Source: Crocinitomicaceae bacterium (GTDB lineage: Bacteria; Bacteroidota; Bacteroidia; Flavobacteriales_D; Crocinitomicaceae). From it: a DNA stretch of 64,000 bases. The notes beneath the pieces were generated by a model, which saw nothing but the letters and a program-made list of their open reading frames with translations, did not search any database and was not told the DNA's origin. The DNA lies in the NCBI GenBank assembly GCA_016708105.1, contig JADJGJ010000002.1:930001-994000 (forward strand). The letters are read 5' to 3'. How positions within the stretch are numbered: the first letter of the stretch is position 1; every line of letters starts with the position of its first letter. A program made the translations under genes and the position numbers. Below, piece after piece: positions 54,654 to 63,197 of the stretch.

Positions 54654-55961
54654 TTATTGTTCAATTTCTTCTTCAATAGGTTCATCTCCGGTCATGATAT
54701 ATTTTGTAACAGACATTGAATCTAATTGTACTTGTAAAGGTTTGATATATTCAAGGTAATGTGGCAGAAGAGAATCAACCATAGGTACTGATTCAGGAAA
54801 TTTTTCAGCGCGATGATCAATTTGTTGACCGTTTTTCCAGAAACGATAGCACACGTGTGGTCCGGTGGCAAGACCTGTGCTTCCGACGTACCCGATAATG
54901 TCACCTTGCTTTACATGAACACCTTTTTTTATTCCAGGTGCAAAACCTGACATATGTAAATATTGCGTTTCATAGGTGTCATTGTGATGAATTTTCACAT
55001 AATTACCATTGCCACTTGTGTATGATGCTGCAATTACAACGCCGTCACCCGTAGCCATGATTGGTGTGCCATGTGGTGCAGCGTAATCTGTTCCTAAATG
55101 GGCTTTCCATCTTTTTTGTACAGGGTGAAATCTTTTCATAGTGAAACCTGAACTGATGCGCGAATATTTTACCGGTGCCATCAGAAAAGGTCGTTTCATT
55201 TCTTTTCCTGCAGTATCAAAATAACCTATTTGTTTGTTAGCAGAATCTACTACATACCTGAAAGCATAATATTCTTTCCCTTGATGCTTGAACCACGCTG
55301 CCTCAATATCACCAATTGAATACGGAATACCTTCAACTGATTTTTCTTGATAAATTACTTTGAATTCATCACCCGGATGCAATTTGAAAAAATCTATTGT
55401 CCATGCAAATACGCCGGCAATAAATTCTGCCATTTCACCTGTCATATTGATGTCTTTCAACTGTTGATCCAATGCAAAGGTGAGGTTTGAATTTTTCACT
55501 ATTTCACCTGAAAGAATTTTTTCTGCTGTAGATGTTTCTTTTTCTTTTTTGCTAACGATTACTGTGTCATTCTGAAAATCAAAAACAATATACTCAACTC
55601 TGTTTTTTGGATAGATACAGTACAATGCTTTTTCAGATGTATCACCAATGGCAGCCAGAATCATGAAGGGCACACCTTCTTTTACATACTTTAATCCAAT
55701 GGTTGAATCAGCACATAAATTTGCTGCAATGTTAATGTTTGCTTGAGAAACGCCGTAGGGACTCAACATGTGACTGAGAGTCCACTCAGGTTGAACCGTA
55801 TCACGGATCACTTGAAATGAATCAAGAATAAAACCATACTCAATGGTAGGTAGTTTTACAATGACAGAGTCTTTTTGATCAGCCTCATCACTTGAACCGC
55901 CACTACAAGATAAGACAGAAAGCATTGCTGCAAAAGCAACCAAGTATAAATATAAACGCAT
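54654..55961 (-). CDS. M23 family peptidoglycan peptidase, lipoprotein
   Basis: The 435-residue protein has a lipoprotein signal peptide ending in LSC (Cys19). The first 270 residues include LysM/opacity-like regions (LSHMLSPYGVSQANINIAAN). The zinc peptidase domain is at about 280-390. Its ligands are His288 and Asp292 in HLGTDYAAPHGTP, and His336 in YLHMSGFAPGIKKG. The typical GxTGxATGPHVCYRFWKNG then follows. It cleaves cell-wall peptide bridges in the periplasm. An exact promoter lies upstream. Confidence 0.93.
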   Translation of the reverse strand: MRLYLYLVAFAAMLSVLSCSGGSSDEADQKDSVIVKLPTIEYGFILDSFQVIRDTVQPEWTLSHMLSPYGVSQANINIAANLCADSTIGLKYVKEGVPFMILAAIGDTSEKALYCIYPKNRVEYIVFDFQNDTVIVSKKEKETSTAEKILSGEIVKNSNLTFALDQQLKDINMTGEMAEFIAGVFAWTIDFFKLHPGDEFKVIYQEKSVEGIPYSIGDIEAAWFKHQGKEYYAFRYVVDSANKQIGYFDTAGKEMKRPFLMAPVKYSRISSGFTMKRFHPVQKRWKAHLGTDYAAPHGTPIMATGDGVVIAASYTSGNGNYVKIHHNDTYETQYLHMSGFAPGIKKGVHVKQGDIIGYVGSTGLATGPHVCYRFWKNGQQIDHRAEKFPESVPMVDSLLPHYLEYIKPLQVQLDSMSVTKYIMTGDEPIEEEIEQ

Positions 55962-55979
55962 GCTGATTGATTATTTCAG

Positions 55980-56012
55980 CAAATGTAGAACATAACACAC
56001 TTAAGGTGACAA
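55980..56012 (-). promoter_or_regulatory. Bacteroidota sigma-A promoter for the M23 peptidase operon
   Basis: Reading on the minus strand, TTG at 56012-56010 and TACATTTG at 55987-55980 are 22 bases apart. The start codon lies 18 bases further on. This is an exact consensus match. Confidence 0.75.
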
Positions 56013-56095
56013 GCCTCAAGCAGTGTTTATTAAAAGGATAATGTTTAATGAAACGGAAAGTGTGAAGATTTCGCCCAGTCTAATGAGGTCATGGA

Positions 56096-57121
56096 TTATA
56101 TATTATCTCTCAATTTCTCGGTGCGAATACCGTCAGCCATCACCTCGTCAACCCATGCTTTGCCCCATTCGTCCATTTCTTTTTGAGACCATAGCTCAGG
56201 ATAAAAAATTCTGCGTTGAAAATGTGGTGGTAAATAATTTTGCCAGTTCGTTCCTCCGGTTCCTTTTGATTCACCTGATTCTCTTGCAAGATATCTCACC
56301 GCTGTGCGATAATGAACAAGCGGCCAATTGATATTTACGTTCACATCCAGCTCACGCATTTCTTTTACGAGTTTTGGATTTTTTCTGTCCGCTTCACTCA
56401 ACTCGCTGTATTTTTTCCACACGTTGCAGGTTTCAAATTCATCTGCCAGTTTGTGAAATTCATGCATGTATTTTTTTTCAAAATGTACCAGTGTCAAAGT
56501 TTTTTCGCCGGTTTCTTCTACTATGGCTCCTTGTTTCCAATAAATATTGTCTAGTTGCTCATGCACATCAGCATTCCAAAGATATTTACGTTTTGATTCA
56601 TGTACTAAATATTTTAAATCTGTGCAGGCAATTTCAATTCTTCTGTATGAAGCGGTTTGGAATCCACTTGCGGATAAAAGTGACATTCTGAATTTGGTGA
56701 ATTGATCTTTATCCATTCCAAATCGCATCACATCAAATGACTTGGTAAGTGCTTCAAAATATTTGTTGATTCTACGTAAGCGATCAATTAAATAATCTGC
56801 TTGAATTTTTTCATTCCAGCCTAAATCTTGTCCTTGCTCGCTGATGTTTTTTCCGTTGTAAGCAATTTGCTTCAACTCATGTTCTGCCAAACAGAAATAT
56901 AATTCGGTGATTTGATGATATACAATAAAAATTTTTTCATCCGGAAAATCTGTTTTTGGTTTTTGTAAGCTTAGCAGGGCATCAACTTCAATATAATCCC
57001 AATAAGCTAGAGGATTGGCATATATTAATCCGTCAAGATATGCGTTGAGATCTTGTCCAATTGACGCATACTTGGTTTTGAGAATTTCTATTCTCTTCAA
57101 GGTTTCTTGTGAAATTTCCAT
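56096..57121 (-). CDS. Tryptophan 2,3-dioxygenase
   Basis: The 341-residue helical haem enzyme opens the indole ring of tryptophan to N-formylkynurenine. Family motifs are YHQITELYFCLAEHELKQI (about 67-85, catalytic-pocket His), FRMSLLSASGFQTASYR, WPLVHYRTAVRYL (haem-ligand His), and GTGGTNWQNYLPPHFQRR. The length is usual for the Bacteroidota form. It stands alone between the M23 peptidase and the cytochrome gene. No kynureninase or other pathway gene is in this window. A -7-like TATATTAG lies before it. Confidence 0.92.
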   Translation of the reverse strand: MEISQETLKRIEILKTKYASIGQDLNAYLDGLIYANPLAYWDYIEVDALLSLQKPKTDFPDEKIFIVYHQITELYFCLAEHELKQIAYNGKNISEQGQDLGWNEKIQADYLIDRLRRINKYFEALTKSFDVMRFGMDKDQFTKFRMSLLSASGFQTASYRRIEIACTDLKYLVHESKRKYLWNADVHEQLDNIYWKQGAIVEETGEKTLTLVHFEKKYMHEFHKLADEFETCNVWKKYSELSEADRKNPKLVKEMRELDVNVNINWPLVHYRTAVRYLARESGESKGTGGTNWQNYLPPHFQRRIFYPELWSQKEMDEWGKAWVDEVMADGIRTEKLRDNI

Positions 57122-57255
57122 GGGGTTAGGTATTTATTGCAGCTAATATAGAAAAGATTTAGAATGATACGAGATGACATTTGTCAGCGATTCTTTTTTT
57201 TGATTTGTAAATCAATGTTGTAACCGATTTAATCAAACCAGAACTATTCCTTGTT

Positions 57256-58479
57256 TTATTGCACTGAAAAATTTTGTTCATCACGGAATACTTCTATCCA
57301 AATAGGATATTTTTCAAGCAAGTTATGATAGATTGCATTTTCTTCAGTCATACGATGTTTTGTTACGATAACACTTAGTGTATAAGCCCCGGTCTCTTTC
57401 ACTTGATATCTGAACAAATACTGACGTGATTCTTTTGGCTTGAGATTATTATCATCAATTTTTTTTGCCTCCGGATACCATTCCCAAGTTTCTCCAATGC
57501 GGTGCGTTTCTTCTTTTGTAATCTCTCCCTGAGAATTTGTCAAACGAAATGTAATGATGAAATATCTTTCAGGATCTCCGGTAGGAACAGAGTGTCCGGC
57601 AAAACTGTTTTGCAATGTGATTTGATGAATGATTGTGTCTTTTGAAGTATATGTTTTTCTAAGTTGTCCAACCTGAAATTCAAGACTTGTGAGTCCTTCA
57701 ACTTTTGTGTCCATAAATTTTGGAATTCCTGAGCCGGGAAAATGATGAAAGTGTCCTGATTTTTTTTCAAATCCATTCACCAGCGGACGCTCTGTTAATG
57801 GCATGTGGCATGAAATACAATTTTTACCTTCTTTACTTGCCCAATTATTTTTCCATTCATCACCCGTTTCAAAAGTACATACCAGAACCGGATTTAACTG
57901 GTCAACCACATTGTGGCAGCTCATGCATAATTTTTCGTTCAAAAATGAAGTATCTTGTTTTGTTTTATGCGGTGCCTGCGTGTTGCCTATTGCTCCAATC
58001 ACATAACCGTCGCGCACATGACAAGTTGCACAGGTAATACTTTCTTGTTGCAACGAAGCATCAAAATGAGGATTTTTTTCAAGTACCGGTTTTTTGTAGT
58101 CTCCATCAATAAATCCTTTCACAATAAATTGTTGTTGATCTTGCAAAGGGATGTGACAATTGATACAGCTAATGATACCGTTTTTTTCCAATTCAACTTG
58201 AAATTGATAATCCTGCCAAGCTACTGCATGGGTGCTTTTTTGCCAATCATGATAGATTTCTTGATGACAGGCACCACAACTTGCTGCTGAAATTGAATTT
58301 AATCCTTCAGGTATTTCAAGGTGTGGTATGGGGGATTCCCAATGTTTGTTTAATGGAACTGTGTCATGAGGGATGTAGGCGATTACCTGCTCATTTTCAT
58401 AATTGCATGCACTGATCCAAACTACACCACTGATAGTAATTGCTAGTATGAAGTAGGGAAAATATTTTCTTAATTGCAT
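57256..58479 (-). CDS. Pentahaem c-type cytochrome, lipoprotein
   Basis: The 407-residue protein has a lipobox (ISAC, Cys25) and five CxxCH haem sites at residues 68-72, 105-109, 150-154, 185-189 and 221-225. The first site is in CGACHQEIYHDWQKSTHA, as in cytochrome c-554-type proteins. The C-terminal 150 residues are a beta-sandwich with NSFAGHSVPTGDPERYF, a domain often attached to multihaem cytochromes. It would sit in the periplasm or on the outer membrane and carry electrons. It starts 48 bases after the DUF3365 gene and is probably co-transcribed with it. Confidence 0.92.
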   Translation of the reverse strand: MQLRKYFPYFILAITISGVVWISACNYENEQVIAYIPHDTVPLNKHWESPIPHLEIPEGLNSISAASCGACHQEIYHDWQKSTHAVAWQDYQFQVELEKNGIISCINCHIPLQDQQQFIVKGFIDGDYKKPVLEKNPHFDASLQQESITCATCHVRDGYVIGAIGNTQAPHKTKQDTSFLNEKLCMSCHNVVDQLNPVLVCTFETGDEWKNNWASKEGKNCISCHMPLTERPLVNGFEKKSGHFHHFPGSGIPKFMDTKVEGLTSLEFQVGQLRKTYTSKDTIIHQITLQNSFAGHSVPTGDPERYFIITFRLTNSQGEITKEETHRIGETWEWYPEAKKIDDNNLKPKESRQYLFRYQVKETGAYTLSVIVTKHRMTEENAIYHNLLEKYPIWIEVFRDEQNFSVQ

Positions 58480-58527
58480 CTGAATACCGTGCGGATGTTT
58501 TTAATTTTTACAAGATACGATTTCAAA

Positions 58528-59154
58528 TTAATTTTGTTTGATTCTCAGCAAACCGCGTATTTCATTTAATTCAAATCCGGTTGCTTTATCATTCGGATAT
58601 TTTTGTTTTATATGTTCATTGAGGGGTTCACTTATCTCTGTGCCAATATTTCCATGACAATTTAAACACAGCGGACCGGCAATGTAAATGGGCGCATAAA
58701 AGGTATAACCATCAGCCCCTGAAAGCACAATAGGAGTTTTGTTCATGTCTTTTTCAAGGGCATATTGTGATATAATATATTTTTCAATTGCTGACGCTTC
58801 ATTGTTTTGATTACGGGCTTTGTGTGAAATTCTTTGAATATTCATGTGCTGACTTGTGGAAATGCTGTCTGTGATTGAAACTGCGTTAAGCGAGCAAAAA
58901 TCAACAGCACCTTCAAGACCATGAGCGCCTATGGCATTTGTGAGCGCAGTAACTAATGTTGTGTTTACCTGGTTGCCTATTATTTTACTTTGTTCAAGAA
59001 AGACATTTCGTTGAATGGAATCTTCAGCAAGGGCTTTTGAAATATCTTCCTTTTCTATAGTTGATTTATTTGTATCTGCACAACTCCCTAATAATTGTAT
59101 TATCCAAATACCTGAAATGACGATGAAATTTTTGGTGTTTATTGAAAGAAACAT
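58528..59154 (-). CDS. DUF3365 family c-haem lipoprotein
   Basis: The 208-residue protein has a lipobox ending in LLGSC (Cys25) and a DUF3365/Tll0287-like fold. The signs are VDFCSLNAVSITDSIS, a helical ISHKARNQNNEASAIEKYI, and a single c-type haem site CLNCH (163-167) in GPLCLNCHGNIG. Such domains often act as redox or gas sensors. Its mate is the pentahaem cytochrome, so electron transfer between the two is plausible. It has an exact promoter right behind the upstream terminator. Confidence 0.9.
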   Translation of the reverse strand: MFLSINTKNFIVISGIWIIQLLGSCADTNKSTIEKEDISKALAEDSIQRNVFLEQSKIIGNQVNTTLVTALTNAIGAHGLEGAVDFCSLNAVSITDSISTSQHMNIQRISHKARNQNNEASAIEKYIISQYALEKDMNKTPIVLSGADGYTFYAPIYIAGPLCLNCHGNIGTEISEPLNEHIKQKYPNDKATGFELNEIRGLLRIKQN

Positions 59155-59221
59155 AGTGTGATGGTTTATGAAAGGAATATTTTCAAGCGAAATAATTTTA
59201 GTTCAAAAGTTTAATTGTTTA

Positions 59222-59253
59222 CAAAGTTATGAACTAATTCAAGATTATACAAA
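59222..59253 (-). promoter_or_regulatory. Bacteroidota sigma-A promoter for the haem-protein pair
   Basis: On the minus strand, TTTG at 59253-59250 and TAACTTTG at 59229-59222 are 20 bases apart, an exact match. The predicted transcript start is near 59217, about 63 bases before the ATG at 59154. Confidence 0.8.
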
Positions 59254-59254
59254 T

Positions 59255-59292
59255 GAAAAAAGGAAGCACCATGTTGTGATACTTCCTTTTCT
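59255..59292 (-). terminator. Rho-independent terminator of the amidase gene
   Basis: Read on the minus strand, AAAAGGAAG pairs with CTTCCTTTT (59290-59282 with 59266-59258) and six T follow. It lies about 210 bases after the stop of the 1,183-residue amidase. The promoter of the haem genes starts two bases further on. The bases 59293-59500 show no gene or further signal. Confidence 0.75.
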
Positions 59293-59500
59293 CTTGCAAA
59301 AACTATAAAACCCAAAGAATCTGTACTTATGAATAACAGATCCAAAACAAAGGTAGCACAATTTCAGAAAATGTCAAGATTATTACGGATAAATTTTACG
59401 TAAAAGAATTGTTTGATCGTCAAGATGCCAGTCCTTCGGCTTGATATTACTGAGAAACCAAGGCCTGTTAAATTTTGCAAAATCTGACCTAGTCTATACC

Positions 59501-62500
59501 TTATCTGATCTCTATTTTGCGGAATAGCATGCTGTCATCAAAGGATATTCTGACCAGGTAAATTCCGGGAACAACAGAAACCTGATTTAAATCAATTTCT
59601 TTTGAAACAGTTCCGCTTAAAATTTGTTCAGAAAAAATCAGTCTGCCTCGTGCATCAACCAGATCAACTTGTATAGGTTGTTTTGATTCATCATTCCACT
59701 CTATTATAAATGAACCAGAAGCCGGATTTGGATAAATGAATATACTTGCCTCATCATGCTCTTCTATTGCTGATGTTTCAATTACCGTAACTGTTGACCA
59801 GGCAGTATCATTTGGACAGGTGCCATTGATAGCAATCATCATAACGGAGTAATTTCCGGCAGATGCATAACCATGCCATGGATCATTATCTGCTGAGGTG
59901 TATCCATCTCCAAAATCCCAGAAGTATCCGTTAGAATTAATAGATGAGTTCGTAAACGTTACATACGGATAATCCATTGCGACCGTGTCAGTACTTTGCG
60001 TGAATTGCGCATCCGGCATTTGCAAAACTTCAATGGTTAAAAACTGAATTTCTGAATCGGTTCCTCCGGGGCCATCAGCGGTAAGTGTGATCTCATAGGT
60101 GCCTGAAAACGGGAACTGAAAATAAGGATTTGTAGCCGTTGAACTAGGTGGTATTGCACCGGGTGCGGTCCATAAATAATCAGTTGCATCTGCACTTGAA
60201 TTTAAAATTTGCAGAGAATCACTCACACATACATTGGTATTCATCAACGTGAAATTTGCCGTTGGAGGATTAACCGGAACCTGAAGAAATTGCCCATCAG
60301 AACTAATTATATCAGACAACAAACCGGCACCGTTTTCTGCACGCACATTCACGTAATACATTTGCCCATATGTTAAACTCAAACCGGCATTCGTCATGGA
60401 TGTGTCAAACCAATTATCAGTCCACGTAACTATATCCGTTAGGCCTGGTGATGTACCAATTGAATACCAATAGCGCGCAATGTCAGAATGACTATCACTT
60501 GATGTAAACCAGTTGGCTGAAATTTCAGTATTAGATGTAAAGACAGAAATATCGGACGAAAGTCCGTCAAGCACTTGAGAAATATTTGCAGGTGCTGTCC
60601 AATCAATATTTGCCAATTGCCACCCAATAGCAGATACATTGGATGAACTGTCAATGGTGATAGATTTAATTTTAGCAGAGGCAGTAGACGGATTTGTATT
60701 TTGATAACGAGCATCACCGCTTATTCCAATACTTACTGTTTCACTTGAGGCACGATTGTGATACACCTTAAAATCATTCACGTCATAAACACAGTTTCCG
60801 GATCGGAATGAAACAGAATTACCTGCTGAAAGTGGCGTTGAATCTGTCCAAGATGTAACAAATTCATCATTGACCCAAACTTTAATTGTACCGCTGTTTT
60901 TGTCATAACTTGTTTTAAAATCATACCACTGATTTGCATTGATTGTATAGGTCACATCAGCCATCAAAGTAAACACATCACTGACTACTTCATAAATTTG
61001 TACTTTATTGTCGTCTTCTCTGAACCAAATAAAATATGAGTTTCCACGATTTGGTAAAGATGGATTATCACACATGAAATGAAATCCTGCACGCTTGTTT
61101 GTGCCGGTTCCGCTTATTTTTCCTCCCCAGTGATACAAGAAAATTTGATCATCATCCTGATTCAGGTTTGCATAAATATTGGTATTGGAATTGCTTTCAT
61201 CGTTTTGATTGAGGTAACCTGAAACAATATTCCAGTTGCCTGTTGATGTAGTCCATTCCGGATGAATTGCCAAATCAAAATTGTCTGAAAAAAAACCATG
61301 ATCAGCATTTGCTCTCCATTCTGTTCCGTCAAAATCTATTACTTGATAAAATTTATAGTGAATGCCGCTACCGCCTGTATTGTCTGCATCTGTAAAATCA
61401 CTGTTGAAATCTGTAGTTTTCCAGTCTGTTGAAAAACTAACCGTTGTTGACGGCGGAATAATGTCACCTGGCACAGGACCAGCAACACTACTCCAGTTAA
61501 TTTGCCAGCCTGATGAAACGGTAGCACAATCTGATCTGAATTCAATTAACATTTCGGCACCTGTTGATGTGATATTGGAAGGTAAGGTACTACCGGTGAA
61601 AACACCTAGTACCGGATCAGTAGTTGAAGAACCATCATAGATATACATATAATCCCAATCAGTTTCCAGATTAAAACTGACAAAGCTGATAGAAACGGTT
61701 ACCGCACCTGATGGTTGAATCAGATACAGTTTTCGTTCGTCGTCTGAATAATTTGCACCGGCTCCTCCGCTGTCATAAAAAGTTCCGCTACTCGCTGTAT
61801 AAGTTGTTACGGTGGTGTTGTCATTGATGAGTTGATAATAGTGTTCCCAATTCCAGTATATTCCCGGGTCAGTATGAGTTTGACTAGGGTAGTGCTGATG
61901 TCCTTTAATTTTTGTGCATGATCCAATAACGTTTATTCCAGATGTTGCTGGTCCCTGAAAAGTTCTCAGCGGATTGATTCCATATCCACTGTTGCAAATA
62001 TCTTTAACCAGATTTGCTGATCCAATATACATGGCCTCAGTATACCAAGCAGGATTTGTAACATAACCTTCATGCTCAATGCCGATGGTGTAAGGGTTTT
62101 CAGATCCAACATGCCATGCTTTGTTTGCTTCATAAACCATCTGTGTTATCTGCCCGTCAGATGACCTGGCAACATAATGATATGATACGTTGGCATCACA
62201 ATTTTGAGCCCATGAAATTGCACCGGCGTACGAACCTTGAATGGTGTGAATAGTGACGGCTGAAATGGCTGTTCCGCTGCGTGATGAATAATTACATGAT
62301 GGGGCTGCAACCCACAATGCCGGTGCGTATTCAAGTGATTTGAATTGTGGGGTATATTGCGCTCCATCGTTAGATTGAATTACGTCTTCGTTAATGATTA
62401 CGGTTGTAGCTGAAAGTACTTCAAAATTTTCTTCACCGTAAATAGAAATAAAATCTAGTTGATATGCAGGAAAACCATACGCAATTTGTTTTTGAGGATC

Positions 62501-63052
62501 AGTTAAAAATCGGAGCACTTCATACGTGAAACAATCTAGTGCAAATTGATTGGCTTTGTTTTTATCTATTGGAATTTCTGAGAGAATTTCAAGTGTCTGA
62601 AGATGTTTGTCAATAGTATTTTCCAATGCAGATAGGTGGTTTGTTTTATTTTCATTCTGCATTAACATATTCAAATGGTATGCATAAGCAGCGGCATAAG
62701 CATAGATATTTTTTAAAGGATCATTTTTTATTTCATCCACAGTGATACCTGATAAATCAGATACCATCAGCAAATTATTTTTGAAATAGCCTTCTCCGTT
62801 TTCAGTCAACCCCATTACACCGGAAACCACGGGTAATCCGGCACAGCCCTCATCCATGGTTTGAATATGCTCAATGCGGGTTTGTGCATAAGCTACTGCT
62901 TCAAGCATTCCTTCAGGTATTTCAGGAAAAGCATCATACGCATTTTCAAATTCAGTTTGATATGGATAATTTATTGCAGACTGACTCAGCACAAAATTTG
63001 GTGATAAGGCAACTAAAAGGATTGAGAAAAAAATATATCCGACAGCTTTCAT
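59501..63052 (-). CDS. T9SS-secreted N-acetylmuramoyl-L-alanine amidase with CUB and PKD domains
   Basis: The 1,183-residue protein starts MKAVGYIFFSILLVALSPN, a signal peptide. An ATG at 63085 is in frame but overlaps a -7-like box. An Amidase_2 domain is at about 260-410: VTIHTIQGSY (zinc His269), YHYVARSSDGQ, IGIEHEGYV, and GHQHYPSQTHTDPG (His385, Asp395, the AmpD spacing of ten). A CUB domain (about 430-530), a laminin-G-like region, a fibronectin-like region and one or two PKD modules follow. The end is a T9SS sorting domain (IYPNPASGSFIIEW). It likely cuts peptidoglycan of other bacteria outside the cell. Confidence 0.92.
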   Translation of the reverse strand: MKAVGYIFFSILLVALSPNFVLSQSAINYPYQTEFENAYDAFPEIPEGMLEAVAYAQTRIEHIQTMDEGCAGLPVVSGVMGLTENGEGYFKNNLLMVSDLSGITVDEIKNDPLKNIYAYAAAYAYHLNMLMQNENKTNHLSALENTIDKHLQTLEILSEIPIDKNKANQFALDCFTYEVLRFLTDPQKQIAYGFPAYQLDFISIYGEENFEVLSATTVIINEDVIQSNDGAQYTPQFKSLEYAPALWVAAPSCNYSSRSGTAISAVTIHTIQGSYAGAISWAQNCDANVSYHYVARSSDGQITQMVYEANKAWHVGSENPYTIGIEHEGYVTNPAWYTEAMYIGSANLVKDICNSGYGINPLRTFQGPATSGINVIGSCTKIKGHQHYPSQTHTDPGIYWNWEHYYQLINDNTTVTTYTASSGTFYDSGGAGANYSDDERKLYLIQPSGAVTVSISFVSFNLETDWDYMYIYDGSSTTDPVLGVFTGSTLPSNITSTGAEMLIEFRSDCATVSSGWQINWSSVAGPVPGDIIPPSTTVSFSTDWKTTDFNSDFTDADNTGGSGIHYKFYQVIDFDGTEWRANADHGFFSDNFDLAIHPEWTTSTGNWNIVSGYLNQNDESNSNTNIYANLNQDDDQIFLYHWGGKISGTGTNKRAGFHFMCDNPSLPNRGNSYFIWFREDDNKVQIYEVVSDVFTLMADVTYTINANQWYDFKTSYDKNSGTIKVWVNDEFVTSWTDSTPLSAGNSVSFRSGNCVYDVNDFKVYHNRASSETVSIGISGDARYQNTNPSTASAKIKSITIDSSSNVSAIGWQLANIDWTAPANISQVLDGLSSDISVFTSNTEISANWFTSSDSHSDIARYWYSIGTSPGLTDIVTWTDNWFDTSMTNAGLSLTYGQMYYVNVRAENGAGLLSDIISSDGQFLQVPVNPPTANFTLMNTNVCVSDSLQILNSSADATDYLWTAPGAIPPSSTATNPYFQFPFSGTYEITLTADGPGGTDSEIQFLTIEVLQMPDAQFTQSTDTVAMDYPYVTFTNSSINSNGYFWDFGDGYTSADNDPWHGYASAGNYSVMMIAINGTCPNDTAWSTVTVIETSAIEEHDEASIFIYPNPASGSFIIEWNDESKQPIQVDLVDARGRLIFSEQILSGTVSKEIDLNQVSVVPGIYLVRISFDDSMLFRKIEIR

Positions 63053-63197
63053 AAAATCTTTGAATTTCAAGGCGCTAAGATACATTCTGATATCTGATTT
63101 TATGCAGATTATTTGTGAAGAAAAGGGAAAGGATAGATTATTTTTAAGAAAACCTAAAAAAGTTTCACGAATAGGTAATTTTTACTCTAACAAATGC

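Noticed and set aside
56023..56331. A 102-codon plus-strand frame overlapping the end of the tryptophan dioxygenase gene
   Set aside because: It is mostly antisense to the conserved C-terminus of that enzyme and shows no family resemblance or start signal.
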